Assembly (NCBI GenBank): GCA_012295275.1
Contig: CM022666.1
Location: 2,808,616-2,872,615 of the forward strand
Direction of reading: 5' to 3'
Origin: Chrysomallon squamiferum
Lineage: Eukaryota; Mollusca; Gastropoda; Neomphalida; Peltospiridae
DNA length: 64,000 bases
Part shown: positions 53,180 to 63,765 of the stretch, piece by piece
Layout of the letters: each line of letters starts with the position of its first letter
Position numbering within the stretch: the stretch's first letter is position 1
Program-made: the position numbers and the translations under genes
The notes under the pieces: generated by a model
What the model was told of the DNA's origin: nothing
The model's database searches: none
Seen by the model: the letters and a program-made list of their open reading frames with translations, nothing else

Positions 53180-53830
53180 AACGGTTGTAAGTTCAAGTTT
53201 CAACACCGAACATAAAACTAGCCATGTACAAGCACATTTTTTGCATTTCAGGACAGAAAGGTTTAAGGTTCAAGCCACGATACTGGATATATCACTAGCT
53301 ACATACAAAGCTAATTAGATTTCAAAACAAAAGGTTATAGGTCCAAGCCACAGTACTGTATATATCACCAGCTATATACAAGTTATTTAGATTTCAAAAC
53401 AGAAGGTTATAGGTTCAAGCCACAGTACTGTATATATTACCAGCTACATACAAGTTATTTAGATTTCAAAACAGAAGGTTATAGGTTCAAGCCACAGTAT
53501 TGTATATATCACCAGCTATATACAAGTTATTTAGATTTCAGAACAGAAGGTTATAGGTCCAAGCCACAGTACTGTTTATATCACCAGCTATATACAAGTT
53601 ATTTAGATTTCAGAACAGAAGGTTATAGGTTCAAGCCATAGTACTGTTTATATCACCAGCTACATACAAGCTATTTAGATTTCAGAACAGAAGGTTGTGG
53701 GTTCAAGTCACAATAAATGACATGCTAATATAAATAACCACATACAAGTAATTTAAATTTCAGGACAGAAAGGCTGTAGCTTCAAGCCCCAAAATGGGAC
53801 ATGTTTATAAAACTAGACAAATACAAGTAA
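53180..53830. repeat. 72-bp minisatellite, about 8-9 copies, with a B-box-like core
   Basis: GGTTATAGGTTCAAGCCACA-type words recur at 53333, 53405, 53478, 53549, 53621 and 53693, with diverged copies outside. The core GGTTCAAGCC resembles the RNA polymerase III B-box (GGTTCRANNCC) with one mismatch at its end. No A-box or cloverleaf was found. Confidence 0.93.
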
Positions 53831-54394
53831 TATAGACTTCAAACATGTGTAGCAGTATAATAAAACAGTATATAATTTGTCAGAGCCAATTAAAAGTAAT
53901 TATTAATATTAAGCTTCATGTGTCTCTGTCTGGGGGTTTGTATGACTGTATGTATGTCTGTATATATATGTATGCATATGGATGCATATATTAAAAATGT
54001 AATATTTGACTACATATATAAATATATATACACATAGACATACACACACACATACACATACATACATAAATAAATACATACATACACACAAACACACATA
54101 CACACACACACACACACACAACTATATTAATATCTGCATTAACAAACAAAATATAAAAGAAACTGATTAAAAGGACAGCCAACAAACACAACAAAGTCAC
54201 ACATGACTGTAAAAATTATATAAGTTATTTGTGACACTGAAATGAGGTATTTAAAAACCATAAAAAAAAAAAAACCCAGTCTGCCTATGTATGTATTTGA
54301 ATGTAAAAAAAATTCATGACAAACTGACTATATCAATATATTAGATTTATGACAGTTTGTGCTCTGATGATACATGTCTGTGTCTGTGCTCATG

Positions 54395-54398
<4 letters not shown>

Positions 54399-54431
<33 letters not shown>

Positions 54432-54474
54432 CATGTGTGTGTGTATGTGTGTGTGTATGTGTGTGTGTGTCTGT
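54399..54474. repeat. (AT)n then (TG)n compound microsatellite
   Basis: AT units to about 54428, then TG units with TATG interruptions. Confidence 0.93.
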
Positions 54475-54711
54475 GCATTTTTATACTGTAGTTTTTATAT
54501 CCTTATGCAACCAGTGAATGGTATGTTGTGGTTTCTATATTCTAATGTGTAACCAATGTATGATATTTTATGAATATTATACCTTCACATAATCTGTGTA
54601 CTAAATCATGTGCTTTACTGGTGTATCATAATTTCATGTTGTTTCAAAATATATGTTATGGTGGTATAGTTAGAAATATTTTTTAAATTTCATTTAATTG
54701 ATTCTTAAGGT

Positions 54712-55140
54712 GCAAAATGAATTTTTATATATCATATAGCCAATGTTTTGACTACTGTAATCTACACTTTATGTGCAATACAAGTTTTTACATATCACAC
54801 AGCCAATGTTTTATATACTGTAATCTACACTTTATGTGCAATACAAGTTTTTATATATCACATAACCAATGTTTTGTCTACTGTAGTCTACACTTTATGT
54901 GTAATACAAGTATATATATCACACAGCCAATGTTTTATATACTGTAATCTACACTTTATGTGCAATATAAGTTTTTTATATATCACATAACCAATGTTTT
55001 GTCTACTGTAATCTACACTTTATGTGCAATAAAAAATGTTATGTATCACATAACCAATGTTTTGTGTACTGTAATCTACACTTTAGGTGCAATACAAGTT
55101 ATACTGTAATCTACACTTTAGGTGTAACACAAGTTTTTAT
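54712..55140. repeat. 63-bp minisatellite, about 6-7 copies
   Basis: GCCAATGTTTT/ACCAATGTTTT occurs at 54739, 54802, 54865 and 54926 and onward, with ACTGTAATCTACACTTTATG in each unit. Since 63 is divisible by 3, frames stay open; they are not coding. Confidence 0.95.
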
Positions 55141-55265
55141 CCCATCTATAAATTACTGGCCAGGGGATGAGGAGAACATCACAAACATGCTGTGATCAGT
55201 GTGCGAGGTGCTGGCAGTCTGAGCTGGCTAATCAGACTGTCCACAGATCAGTGCAAGCTAATTGA

Positions 55266-55266
<1 letters not shown>

Positions 55267-55311
<45 letters not shown>
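55267..55311. repeat. (GT)22 microsatellite
   Basis: Uninterrupted GT. Confidence 0.96.
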
Positions 55312-55313
<2 letters not shown>

Positions 55314-55339
55314 ACAACAGTCTGTGTCTGTGTGACGTG

Positions 55340-56130
55340 GAAAACATGTGTTAAGACATGATGAGAGTTTAAACAGTGTGAAACAAGCTAATAACTAATG
55401 TATCTGTGTGTGATACTGATATGTATCTAATAATATTGTGATGAGAGTTTAAACAGTGTGAAACAAGTTAATAACTACTGTATTTGTGTGTGATACTGGT
55501 GTATTATATCTGTGATACTGATACATCTAATAATATTGTGATGTGAGTTTAAACAGTGTGAAACAAGCTAATAACTACTGTATCTGTGTGTGATACTGGT
55601 GTATCTCTTACATATCTGTTAGATATCTGGGATATTGGTATATCTATTAGGTATCTCTGCAATATAGTTTAAACATTGGCCCAGTGTGAAACAAGCTAAT
55701 AATTAGTGTATCTGTTTATGATATTGGTATATATCTGTGATACTGATATATTTAATAATATTGTGATGAGAGTTTAAACACTGGCTTGGTGTGAAATAAG
55801 CTAATAATTGTTGTATCTGTGTGTGATATTGGTATATCTGTTAGATACCTATGATATTGCTGTATTTGTTAGATATCTGCAATATCATTTAAACATTTGT
55901 GAAATAAGCTAATAATTGTTATCTGTGTATGATATTGGTGTATCTCTTATATATCTGACATATTGGTATGGTATATCTGTTATAATGGTATATGTTAGAC
56001 ATACAAGATGTTGAAATATGATATATAATCCATGACAGTTTTAATACTGTGATAAGAGGTTTAATAGTGATTACACTATGAAATATGTTAATATTTATTG
56101 TCTCCTCTGTGTGATGTATCTGTGATATTC
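55340..56130. repeat. Complex ~80-120 bp tandem array, 6-8 copies
   Basis: GAGTTTAAACAGTGTGAAAC occurs at 55365, 55445 and 55545, and in variant form near 55668, 55770 and 55885. Each is followed by AAGCTAATAACT and a stretch of GTGTGATACTGGTGTATCT-type words whose number varies, which accounts for the changing unit length. Confidence 0.88.
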
Positions 56131-56576
56131 TTAATACGTGGAATTATCAATACTTACATGTAAGACAGCTTAATTAATGAGTGTCTTTAATATGTATTGT
56201 ACTGATACACTTATAAGATACTTGTGCTTCATTTGACATCATAAGGAATTATTAATGACATAGATATTGCATGGAAATTAATGTCCAAGTAAAAAGTATG
56301 ATAAATAGGTGAAACAATCTTAAACCATCACTTAATAAGTTTTAATAAGTACTGTACTGATGTATTCATTAGATTCCTGTGTACACTTTGACGCAACAAA
56401 GAATTAATGATATGGCCACTAAGCTAGAAACGAACAGCTAAATTAAAAACAATGATGTAAGAAAAACAATTGCAGTCTGCACATGCCACATACATGCATG
56501 CTCATTAGCTGTGTCTGATATTGTGAAGAATTAATGACAGGCGAAGTTGACGGTGTCAGTCAGTCTCTGGTAATAA

Positions 56577-56635
56577 GCCGCCATTTTTTTCTGTGCGTGG
56601 AAATATGTGTCGCAGGCCCCAAGGTGAGTAGTAAA
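56577..56635 (+). promoter_or_regulatory. YY1-like site followed by a strong plus-strand 5' splice site
   Basis: GCCGCCATTTT (from 56577) resembles a YY1 site, and 40 nt further on CCCCAAG|GTGAGTA (donor GT at 56624) is a near-ideal 5' splice site on the plus strand. The arrangement would fit the first exon of a transcript antisense to muscleblind. No downstream exon was identified. Confidence 0.22.
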
Positions 56636-56819
56636 ACTGTTACCTGTTGCGTAAGATTAGCACTGTGTGGATGTGTGAATGAATGAGCTTAGTGAAATGA
56701 GATAATGCTGTGAGTGGTTTCACAGCATCTGTTAGACACTGGTGGCTAATCCAGTGGACAGATAAGTGATGTGGATGTGCGAGCGAGTTTAACGCGATGT
56801 TTTTTTTGTATGACGTAAA

Positions 56820-57640
56820 TTAGCCGTAGCTTTCTGCATGCAAGATAAACTTCATTGTTTATAATGTGAAACGTGGGTCGTATTTCATAATAATGAATTA
56901 TTTTTGATGTGGATGTGGAAAATTAATGTTTATGTACAAAAGAATTTAATACTTCTTTTTGTATGAAATAAAATTAAACATGAAAAATTAAACCTCTGTA
57001 GGTGAAACAAACTAATTGCTTATATGTGAAATATGTATCGTATATGGTTAGTAATTTTATAATGTTATGGGAAATTAAATTGACAAAAAGAATTTAACAC
57101 TGGTTTTTGTATGAAAAAACATTAACCACGAATATGTTTGAAATAAACTGACTGTTTCCACATGAAATATATATGATAATGTTACATATTAATTACCTAC
57201 GATATATTTTTTTTATATGTTATGGAAAATTAATGACGTGGATGTATAAAAGAATTTCACACTTGTTTTTCAGTGAACAAAATTAACCGTAAACACGTTT
57301 GAAATAAAGTGACTGTTTATACGTGAAATACATACCATACTGTTGCATATTAATTACCTATGATATTTTTTATATATTATGGAAAATTATTGACGTGGAT
57401 GTATGAAATAAATTAACTATGTCATTGTGTGAATCAAACAGATATTGTTTACCTGTGAAATACCTATCACACTGCTACTAAATAATTACTTTTAGTGCTT
57501 AATAAAATTAACAATGTGGCTTTGTAACAGAATTTAACACTGTTTATGCAGTAAGTAAAACAAATGTGTGAAACAAACTGACTGTTTATACATGAAATAT
57601 GCTTCGTACTGTTACATATAAATTACCTTGTAATATTTTT
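56820..57640. repeat. ~150-bp diverged tandem array, 5-6 copies
   Basis: GGAAAATTAATGACGTGGAT-type words occur near 56917, 57069, 57234 and 57381. Between them are shared AGAATTTAACACTTGTTTTT, GTTTGAAATAAACTGACTGT and CATATTAATTACCTA words in constant order. Confidence 0.9.
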
Positions 57641-57909
57641 AACATTGCAGGAGATTAACATGACTGACATAACATTTAGGACCATAATCATAGACACACA
57701 CACACACACACAAAGAGATCTATATATACATATATATTACAAAATACACATTATATTGATATATATACTGATATATATGCCATTAATTATTGATGATATT
57801 TTAGTGTTACAAAGAATTAACATCAAAGAATATGTAAAATAAAAGATTCTGTATGTGAACAAGCTAAATGTAAAATAAATTCATACATAGACCGATACAT
57901 CAAATACAC

Positions 57910-57911
<2 letters not shown>

Positions 57912-57943
<32 letters not shown>

Positions 57944-58000
57944 TGTATGTATGTATGTATGTATGTATACCTGTCTGTCTATCTGTCTCTCTGTCTGTCT
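57912..58000. repeat. (TATG)14 followed by (CTGT)n
   Basis: Uninterrupted TATG to 57968, then CTGT/CTCT units. Confidence 0.96.
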
Positions 58001-58605
58001 CCCCTGGATACTGAAATTTCGTTACGATGTGTGTTAGTTTTATGATTCTTCTCAATCAGGCTAATATTAAAAATGTATGGCACGATTACCTAGGAGAATA
58101 TTTTATTAATATAAATAGTTCCCTGCGTGGGAAGAAGTAAAATAAACATTTAAAAATATCTTTGAGTCAACAGACCACCTTAAAAAAGAAAACGCAGGCA
58201 AATATTGATCAGCGTGAAGTTGTGCTAATGAAAATATTACTGCTCTATTACGAAAGCCATCATTTGAATTCAAAAGACATTAAAATCTATAATAAAAATA
58301 TTGATAGGGACTGAATACATGTGTATATGTACACATAAATACACCTTTATGCCTTTATCTATTTATATATTTGAGAGTGAGTGTGTGTGAGTGTATCTGA
58401 GTGTATCTGTTTATGTGTGTGTATATATATATGTGTGTGTGTATGTGTGTGTCTATGTATGTATGTATGTATGAATGTGTGGATGTATTATATGAGTGTA
58501 TGTATATGTGTGTGTGTTTGTATGTATGTATGTATGTATTATTTGTGTATATGTGTATGTATATATGCATGTTTTATGTATGCATGTATATAGTATATGA
58601 TTGTG

Positions 58606-58631
58606 TGTATGTATGTATGTATGTATGTATG

Positions 58632-58663
<32 letters not shown>

Positions 58664-58676
58664 TGTATGTATGTAT
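58606..58676. repeat. (TATG)n microsatellite
   Basis: TATG units with one ATATG interruption. GT/TATG-rich sequence extends left to about 58378. Confidence 0.95.
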
Positions 58677-58923
58677 ATACTTCCTTCCACTAGACAAACC
58701 CACACACTACATCCCCAACTACAAAAAAACACAAAAAACCCTCCAACCTCACAGAACATCTTCTACTGGACTAGACAGAGAGAAAAAAAACTTTAATTCA
58801 AACAACAAAGCTTGCTTTACCAACCAACCGACGACCACTGGGACCTCAAAACGATGAGTTTCCATTAGCACTTGATCTTGATTTACGACAACAGCATAAC
58901 CATTTCCTTCTCAAAGCATCACA

Positions 58924-58925
<2 letters not shown>

Positions 58926-58997
<72 letters not shown>
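58926..58997. repeat. (CA)n(GA)n compound microsatellite
   Basis: About 27 CA units joined directly to eight GA units. Confidence 0.97.
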
Positions 58998-59334
58998 TGA
59001 GCATTGCGTAATTACACCAGAGGTTACACGCTGGCTCGTCACCTATCTGTATCAGAACTCAATCCTATTAGTGTCCGAGCTAAGCCTCTTACAACCAAAT
59101 GAGCTTTTTTTCCATTCCATCCTTGAGCAGGAGAGCAAAAAAAAAAAAAAAAGAAAAAAGAAGAAGAGAAAGAACAAAAAAAAAACAAAAAATGACGAAA
59201 AAAAAAAAAGAAAAAAAAAAATAATAATAATAATGATAATGATAATAATAACCCAGAATACCAGGGGCTGATTATTTTGATTAAGGAATAATAATTAATC
59301 TAAACAGCAGAGAGAGAGAAGAGAAGAGATTTGT

Positions 59335-59890
59335 CACCAGATAATGGGTTAACATGATTTATTTAACAACTCTGGCACATTGTGCAAAGGGTTAATGTGA
59401 TTTATTTGGGAGAAACCGTCACAGCACTTAATGTGTTAACGCCATCCATAACTCAATGTCAAAGCACGTAATGAGTTAAAAAATTACTTCAACAACAACG
59501 GAAAGTGTTTGCAGCAGTTAAAGAGTTAACACAATTCATTTTAAAAAAAAAATAACTAAAACTATGGCTGTTAATGGGTTAACACCATTTAGTAACACTG
59601 GCACCACACTTAATCACTCAAAACAATCTGTTTAGTTACATTGGCACCATGGGCTAAAACAGTTTATCTAGTAAACTGAAAATCATTGTTTCAGTTGTGT
59701 AACAGGAGCACATATCTCAGAAATCGGATTATGTAATGTCCCCCCGGTATCATTTGTTTAGCAAGTCAGCAGTTAATGGGTTAACATTATGTATTAATCA
59801 ACACATATTACCATCAGTTATTGGGTTACATAATTTATTTGTGGCTCAGTAGGTAAAGGGTTAGCATAATTTATGGAGCGATAAACATAT

Positions 59891-59980
<90 letters not shown>

Positions 59981-60810
59981 GCATGTTTAATTAATTTAAC
60001 AGAACACAGGAGCTGCAGGTAACAGCTTAACATAATTTGTTAGGTAGCACTTAGGCTCGATGGGTAATGGGTCAACATTATGTTGGTAAGTAACAGTCAC
60101 AGCATGCAAGTGTTTAATGTAAATTTGTCAGGTAATAGATGGACAGGCACCACAGGCAATGGGTTAACATAATTTATTTAATGGCATGCAAGCAGGAGAG
60201 TTAATGGGTTATTAACATAATTTATTTACCAGTAGCTTTAGTAGCATTTAGTCATACCAAGCAATGGTCTGACAAACACTTTATAAAGTAACACAAACTT
60301 AACTGGTAATCAGTTAACAGTATTTATCAGGTTTAACAGTTAATGGGGTTAAAACAAAGCAGGATACCTCTGTTCTTGTTGATGAGTAAGTAAGTAAGAA
60401 GATAATAATAATAATAATATTAATATTGATTTTTCTTTTATGAATATAATAAATAACACATACAATTAACATAAGTTATTGAATTCATATTATGTTTAGT
60501 AGTCAAAGGGTTAAAAAAAACTAAATTAAAAAAGATCACCTATTTATTGTTTGTTGGAAAATGAGTTAAAGAATAAGAATATATCTTGGATTTATTAAGC
60601 AACACTTTTACTTGGCAGGTAAAGGGTTAACATAATTTATGAACTGATTCATACTATGCTTAATAGTCAAAGGGTTTAAAAATAAAAATAAAATAAAAAC
60701 AGGATCACCAACCTTTATTTAAAAAAAATGAATGAGATAAAGGATAAAGAACATAACTTGGATGTATTAACTAACAGATAAAAGCAGAACTTAAACTGGG
60801 TTAAACCAAA
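59335..60810. repeat. Degenerate minisatellite with a TAATGGGTTAACATAATTTA core
   Basis: Variants of the core occur at about 59346, 59389, 59432, 59471, 59524, 59576, 59777, 59823, 59860, 60070, 60163, 60206, 60345, 60509, 60625, 60672 and 60800. Spacing is irregular, about 40 bp and upward. Words such as TTTATTTA and GGCACCAC accompany it. The array is interrupted by (GA)n/(CAGA)n. Confidence 0.85.
59893..59976. repeat. (GA)28 then (CAGA)n compound microsatellite
   Basis: GA units to about 59949 then six CAGA units, inside the GGGTTAAC array. Confidence 0.97.
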
Positions 60811-60991
60811 GTATAATCACAACAACCTTAATATAGAAAATTTTTTTTTTAAAAATTTCAAAATTTCAAATGACAAAAATTCATTTAAAATATTCTCCAA
60901 TCTTATTTTTCTCAAGATACTGAAACAACGCAGATTTATTGCCAACGCACTTTCAAACCGAAGCGTCCCGAAGTGGTGGGGGTGGTGGGGT

Positions 60992-61001
60992 GTCACGTGA
61001 C
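60992..61001. promoter_or_regulatory. GTCACGTGAC palindromic E-box
   Basis: A perfect 10-bp palindrome containing CACGTG, the bHLH-zip site type bound by USF/TFE/MITF-class factors. It sits in a locally G/C-rich stretch (60955-61045) about 100 bp downstream of the candidate leader-exon donor. Binding is not shown by the sequence. Confidence 0.4.
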
Positions 61002-61098
61002 TCCCATTTCCCCCCCACTGACAACAGTCGACATGCCTGGCCGAACATTCGGAAAATAGCATTAAAACTGACAATTGATTTTTATCGCCAGCCACTCA

Positions 61099-61166
61099 CC
61101 CGTGTCACACTGCTGTGATGTTTAGGTGTCTGGCGAGATACTGAATATACTCCACGCTTATATAAC
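61099..61166 (-). promoter_or_regulatory. Candidate TATA promoter and short leader exon ending in a strong 5' splice site
   Basis: On the minus strand GGGTTATATAAGCG (a TATA box, about 61155-61168) is followed about 55-65 nt later by ACACGG|GTGAGT, a strong donor whose last exon base would be 61100. A start about 30 nt below the TATA box would give a leader exon of roughly 30-35 nt on the muscleblind strand. The local sequence is richer in CpG than its surroundings. This is a motif-based inference only; TATA-like words are common in AT-rich DNA, although the pairing with GTGAGT is less so. Confidence 0.3.
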
Positions 61167-61416
61167 CCATTTGACGCATAACAACATACACAGTGAAACA
61201 CAAAAAAACAGCTCACATTCTGTATGTATGTACGTACATACTAGTGTGAGAACACTGACAAGACTTGGATACAAGGTAAAAAAAAAAATATATATATATT
61301 TGAGGAAATAAAGGATTCCTTTTATATTATTACTACTATTATTATTAATATTATTATTATTGTACATTAACAAATGCTTTATTTTTAGCACAAACATTAG
61401 TGGTTACGAAGACAGA

Positions 61417-61419
<3 letters not shown>

Positions 61420-61454
<35 letters not shown>
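61420..61454. repeat. A35 homopolymer
   Basis: 35 consecutive A residues. Two further A runs lie at about 61547-61564 and 61655-61677. Confidence 0.95.
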
Positions 61455-61456
<2 letters not shown>

Positions 61457-61764
61457 CAGATAAATTTACAGTCAGTGGACTGTTTGTGAATATTCACTGT
61501 TGCATGTAGCAGTTTTAAGATCAAGCTGTGTTGTTGGGTAGTTGTGGAAAAAAAAAAAAAAAAACCCAAACAGCTAATATGTTTTTAATGTGTGACGTTG
61601 GTACTTGGTTGTGTGGTGGAAAAACCTGTTGGGTTGTATGGTTAGCAGAGTAAGAAAAAAAAAAAAAAAAAAAAAATCCAGAAAAAAAAAGAAAAGAAGA
61701 AAAGACATACATATGCAAATAAAGGTAGAGCGATGTATAGAAAAGATTTACATAAATAGATTAC

Positions 61765-61798
61765 TGTCTGTCTGACTGTCTGTCTGTCTGTGTGTGTC
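61765..61798. repeat. (CTGT)n microsatellite
   Basis: CTGT units with one GACT variant, then TG. Confidence 0.92.
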
Positions 61799-61880
61799 TC
61801 TTTCTTTAGGTTTCTTTAAAGGTAATAAATTATTTATAAACATGCATAGATTGGAACAGAGATATTCAGACTTGAAAAAA

Positions 61881-61882
61881 AC

Positions 61883-61981
<99 letters not shown>
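61881..61981. repeat. (AG)n microsatellite of about 100 bp
   Basis: AG units with two AAAG interruptions near the edges. Confidence 0.97.
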
Positions 61982-62439
61982 CACACATCCACATATCAAA
62001 GCTTTAAGTCAAATATGTACAAACCCGAACAATATCGCATTTTCACTCACACTAATCCAAAAATATTAAAATTATTATATAAAATATAGCCACCATAATA
62101 ATAAGCTAAACAATATTAGTGTTTATCAACTCCACACACACACACACACAAAATATCTCTGTTACCATATACTAAACTAAACAGTCAATTATTTTTACAC
62201 ATCACAGTGACTTACAGTTAAAACACACCATGCATGATAAACATTTATCACTGTGCCCTCCGGATACTGTCCCAAGGTTAAAGTATGCCTGCACTGGACC
62301 ACAACAAAACCTGTCTGTCCTGCATGGTGTCAATAGGTGAATGTTTGACACTGGAGATGAACTCGTGAACATTGCAGCATTGTAATTCGCGAAAAAGCCC
62401 TGCGGGTAAACCTTACAGATCATCAAGCCTTTTATTTCA

Positions 62440-63260
62440 AACAGTAAGAAGACCACTTTGTCATAGATTCATCAAAGGAACAGACTAAAACGGGAATTAA
62501 GTGTGTTATTTTTGTGCTGCAGCATATACAAACAATGTATGCATGTGTTTAAATGTCTATACAAAATGATGACAACTTTGTCATCTTTTACCAAAAAAAG
62601 AAAAGAAAGAAAAAAAAAAGACATAAATAAGAATTAAACATGTGTTTCTTTTGTGCGTCAGTATATTTACAAAGGATCTGTCTGTTTAAAATCCCACACA
62701 ATAAGAAGAGCACTTTATCAAACAAACCAAGAAAAAAGGATTTAAATGAGAATTAAATGTGTGTAGCATTGTTGTATTTGTATTTGTTGCAGTACATACA
62801 AAGCATGTGTTTGTGTTTAAAATTCTACCTAACAATTAAACCTGTGTTGAGTTTCATTTGTGCTTCAGTATATACATAGGATATGCGTGTTTAAGATTAT
62901 ACAAATGCATGGTAACTTTATAATACACACTGGAGAAAAAGATATTTCTGTGCGTTATGTTTCTTTTGTGATCCAGTATAGACAAAGAACAATTTCTTAT
63001 TTCAAACAAGACCACTCCATCATCTGTTTTCATTTAAAATATCAGTCTGACATTACGAAAGTGACAAGTTAAAAATTTCATTTCTTTTGTTTTGCAGTAT
63101 ACACAAACGAACAACAACATGAATCTTCAGGGTTTTAAACTAGGACCACTGTGTTTTATGTATACACCAGAACAAACAAAATGAAGTGACATCATGAAAA
63201 TCCAGCAGTAATCACAGACCATACATTTTATTTGTAACAGTATACATGATCTTTCTGTCA
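62440..63260. repeat. Degenerate ~80-145 bp tandem array, about 7 copies
   Basis: A TTTTGTGCxxCAGTATATACAAA-type motif occurs near 62517, 62657, 62787, 62864, 62972, 63094 and 63236. Accompanying words are AGAATTAAATGTGTG, GTGTTTAAAAT and AGACCACTTTGTCAT. Confidence 0.85.
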
Positions 63261-63385
63261 TCTACCTGATACAAAAGATCAGTATCAGTCCTTAATGGTT
63301 GGACTCACTCACAATCTACATACAGCTTACCTATCCAAAATCAAATACATACAAACACTTGCATGCATGTAAATGCACACGCACA

Positions 63386-63386
<1 letters not shown>

Positions 63387-63423
<37 letters not shown>

Positions 63424-63432
63424 TGCACACAT
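63387..63432. repeat. (AT)n then (AC)n compound microsatellite
   Basis: AT units to about 63411, then AC units. Confidence 0.95.
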
Positions 63433-63668
63433 TTAGCAGAAACACTGATAGACAAACTCACACACACATATATAAACATACATACATACACACACACAAA
63501 CAAATCAAATGCCTTATTGAAAATATATATATAGCTTTGTATTTGTATTTAATGCAACTAATAAATAATAATTATTGATGAAAATTACTTTATGCCTGGC
63601 TGTTCTGAAGTTAAACATATTTTTCATTGTTTTTCTAAGACAGCAATCAATACAAAATAACAAGCTGG

Positions 63669-63695
63669 GTATGTATGTGTATGTCTGTCTGTATG

Positions 63696-63728
<33 letters not shown>

Positions 63729-63765
63729 CTGTATGTATGTATGTGTATGTCTGTATGTATGTACA
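63669..63765. repeat. (TATG)n / TCTG microsatellite
   Basis: TATG units interspersed with TCTG and GTGTATG. Confidence 0.94.

Larger units (their letters stand above)
52540..53180. other. G/C-richer block with a Staf/ZNF143-like word
   Basis: This contains TATCCCACAATGCA (about 52633-52646), which resembles the CCCANAATGCA core of the Staf/ZNF143 site, several CpGs, an A27 run (52699-52725) and a CTTT tract. A minus-strand frame of 104 codons (52882-53196) has normal composition but no recognisable domain. It might be a promoter or a non-coding exon of muscleblind, but there is no clear donor. Confidence 0.22.
57641..59334. other. Upstream-intron sequence, simple-repeat dominated
   Basis: TATG, GT and CA/GA tracts (listed) separated by ordinary stretches (58000-58320, 58690-58920). 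A-rich purine sequence at 59130-59260. No exon recognised. Confidence 0.45.

Noticed and set aside
52882-53196. 104-codon minus-strand frame as an upstream muscleblind coding exon
   Set aside because: No acceptor/donor pair in frame and no similarity to muscleblind N-termini.
53180-53830. tRNA gene or tRNA-derived SINE array
   Set aside because: Only a B-box-like core is present; no A-box, anticodon arm or acceptor stem could be traced. Kept as a minisatellite with the resemblance noted.
54717-54990. Frames with a 21-residue repeat
   Set aside because: Translation of the 63-bp minisatellite in two frames; not a repeat protein.
58401-58796. 131-codon Cys/Val/Met/Tyr-rich frame
   Set aside because: Product of GT and TATG microsatellites; not a cysteine-rich peptide gene.
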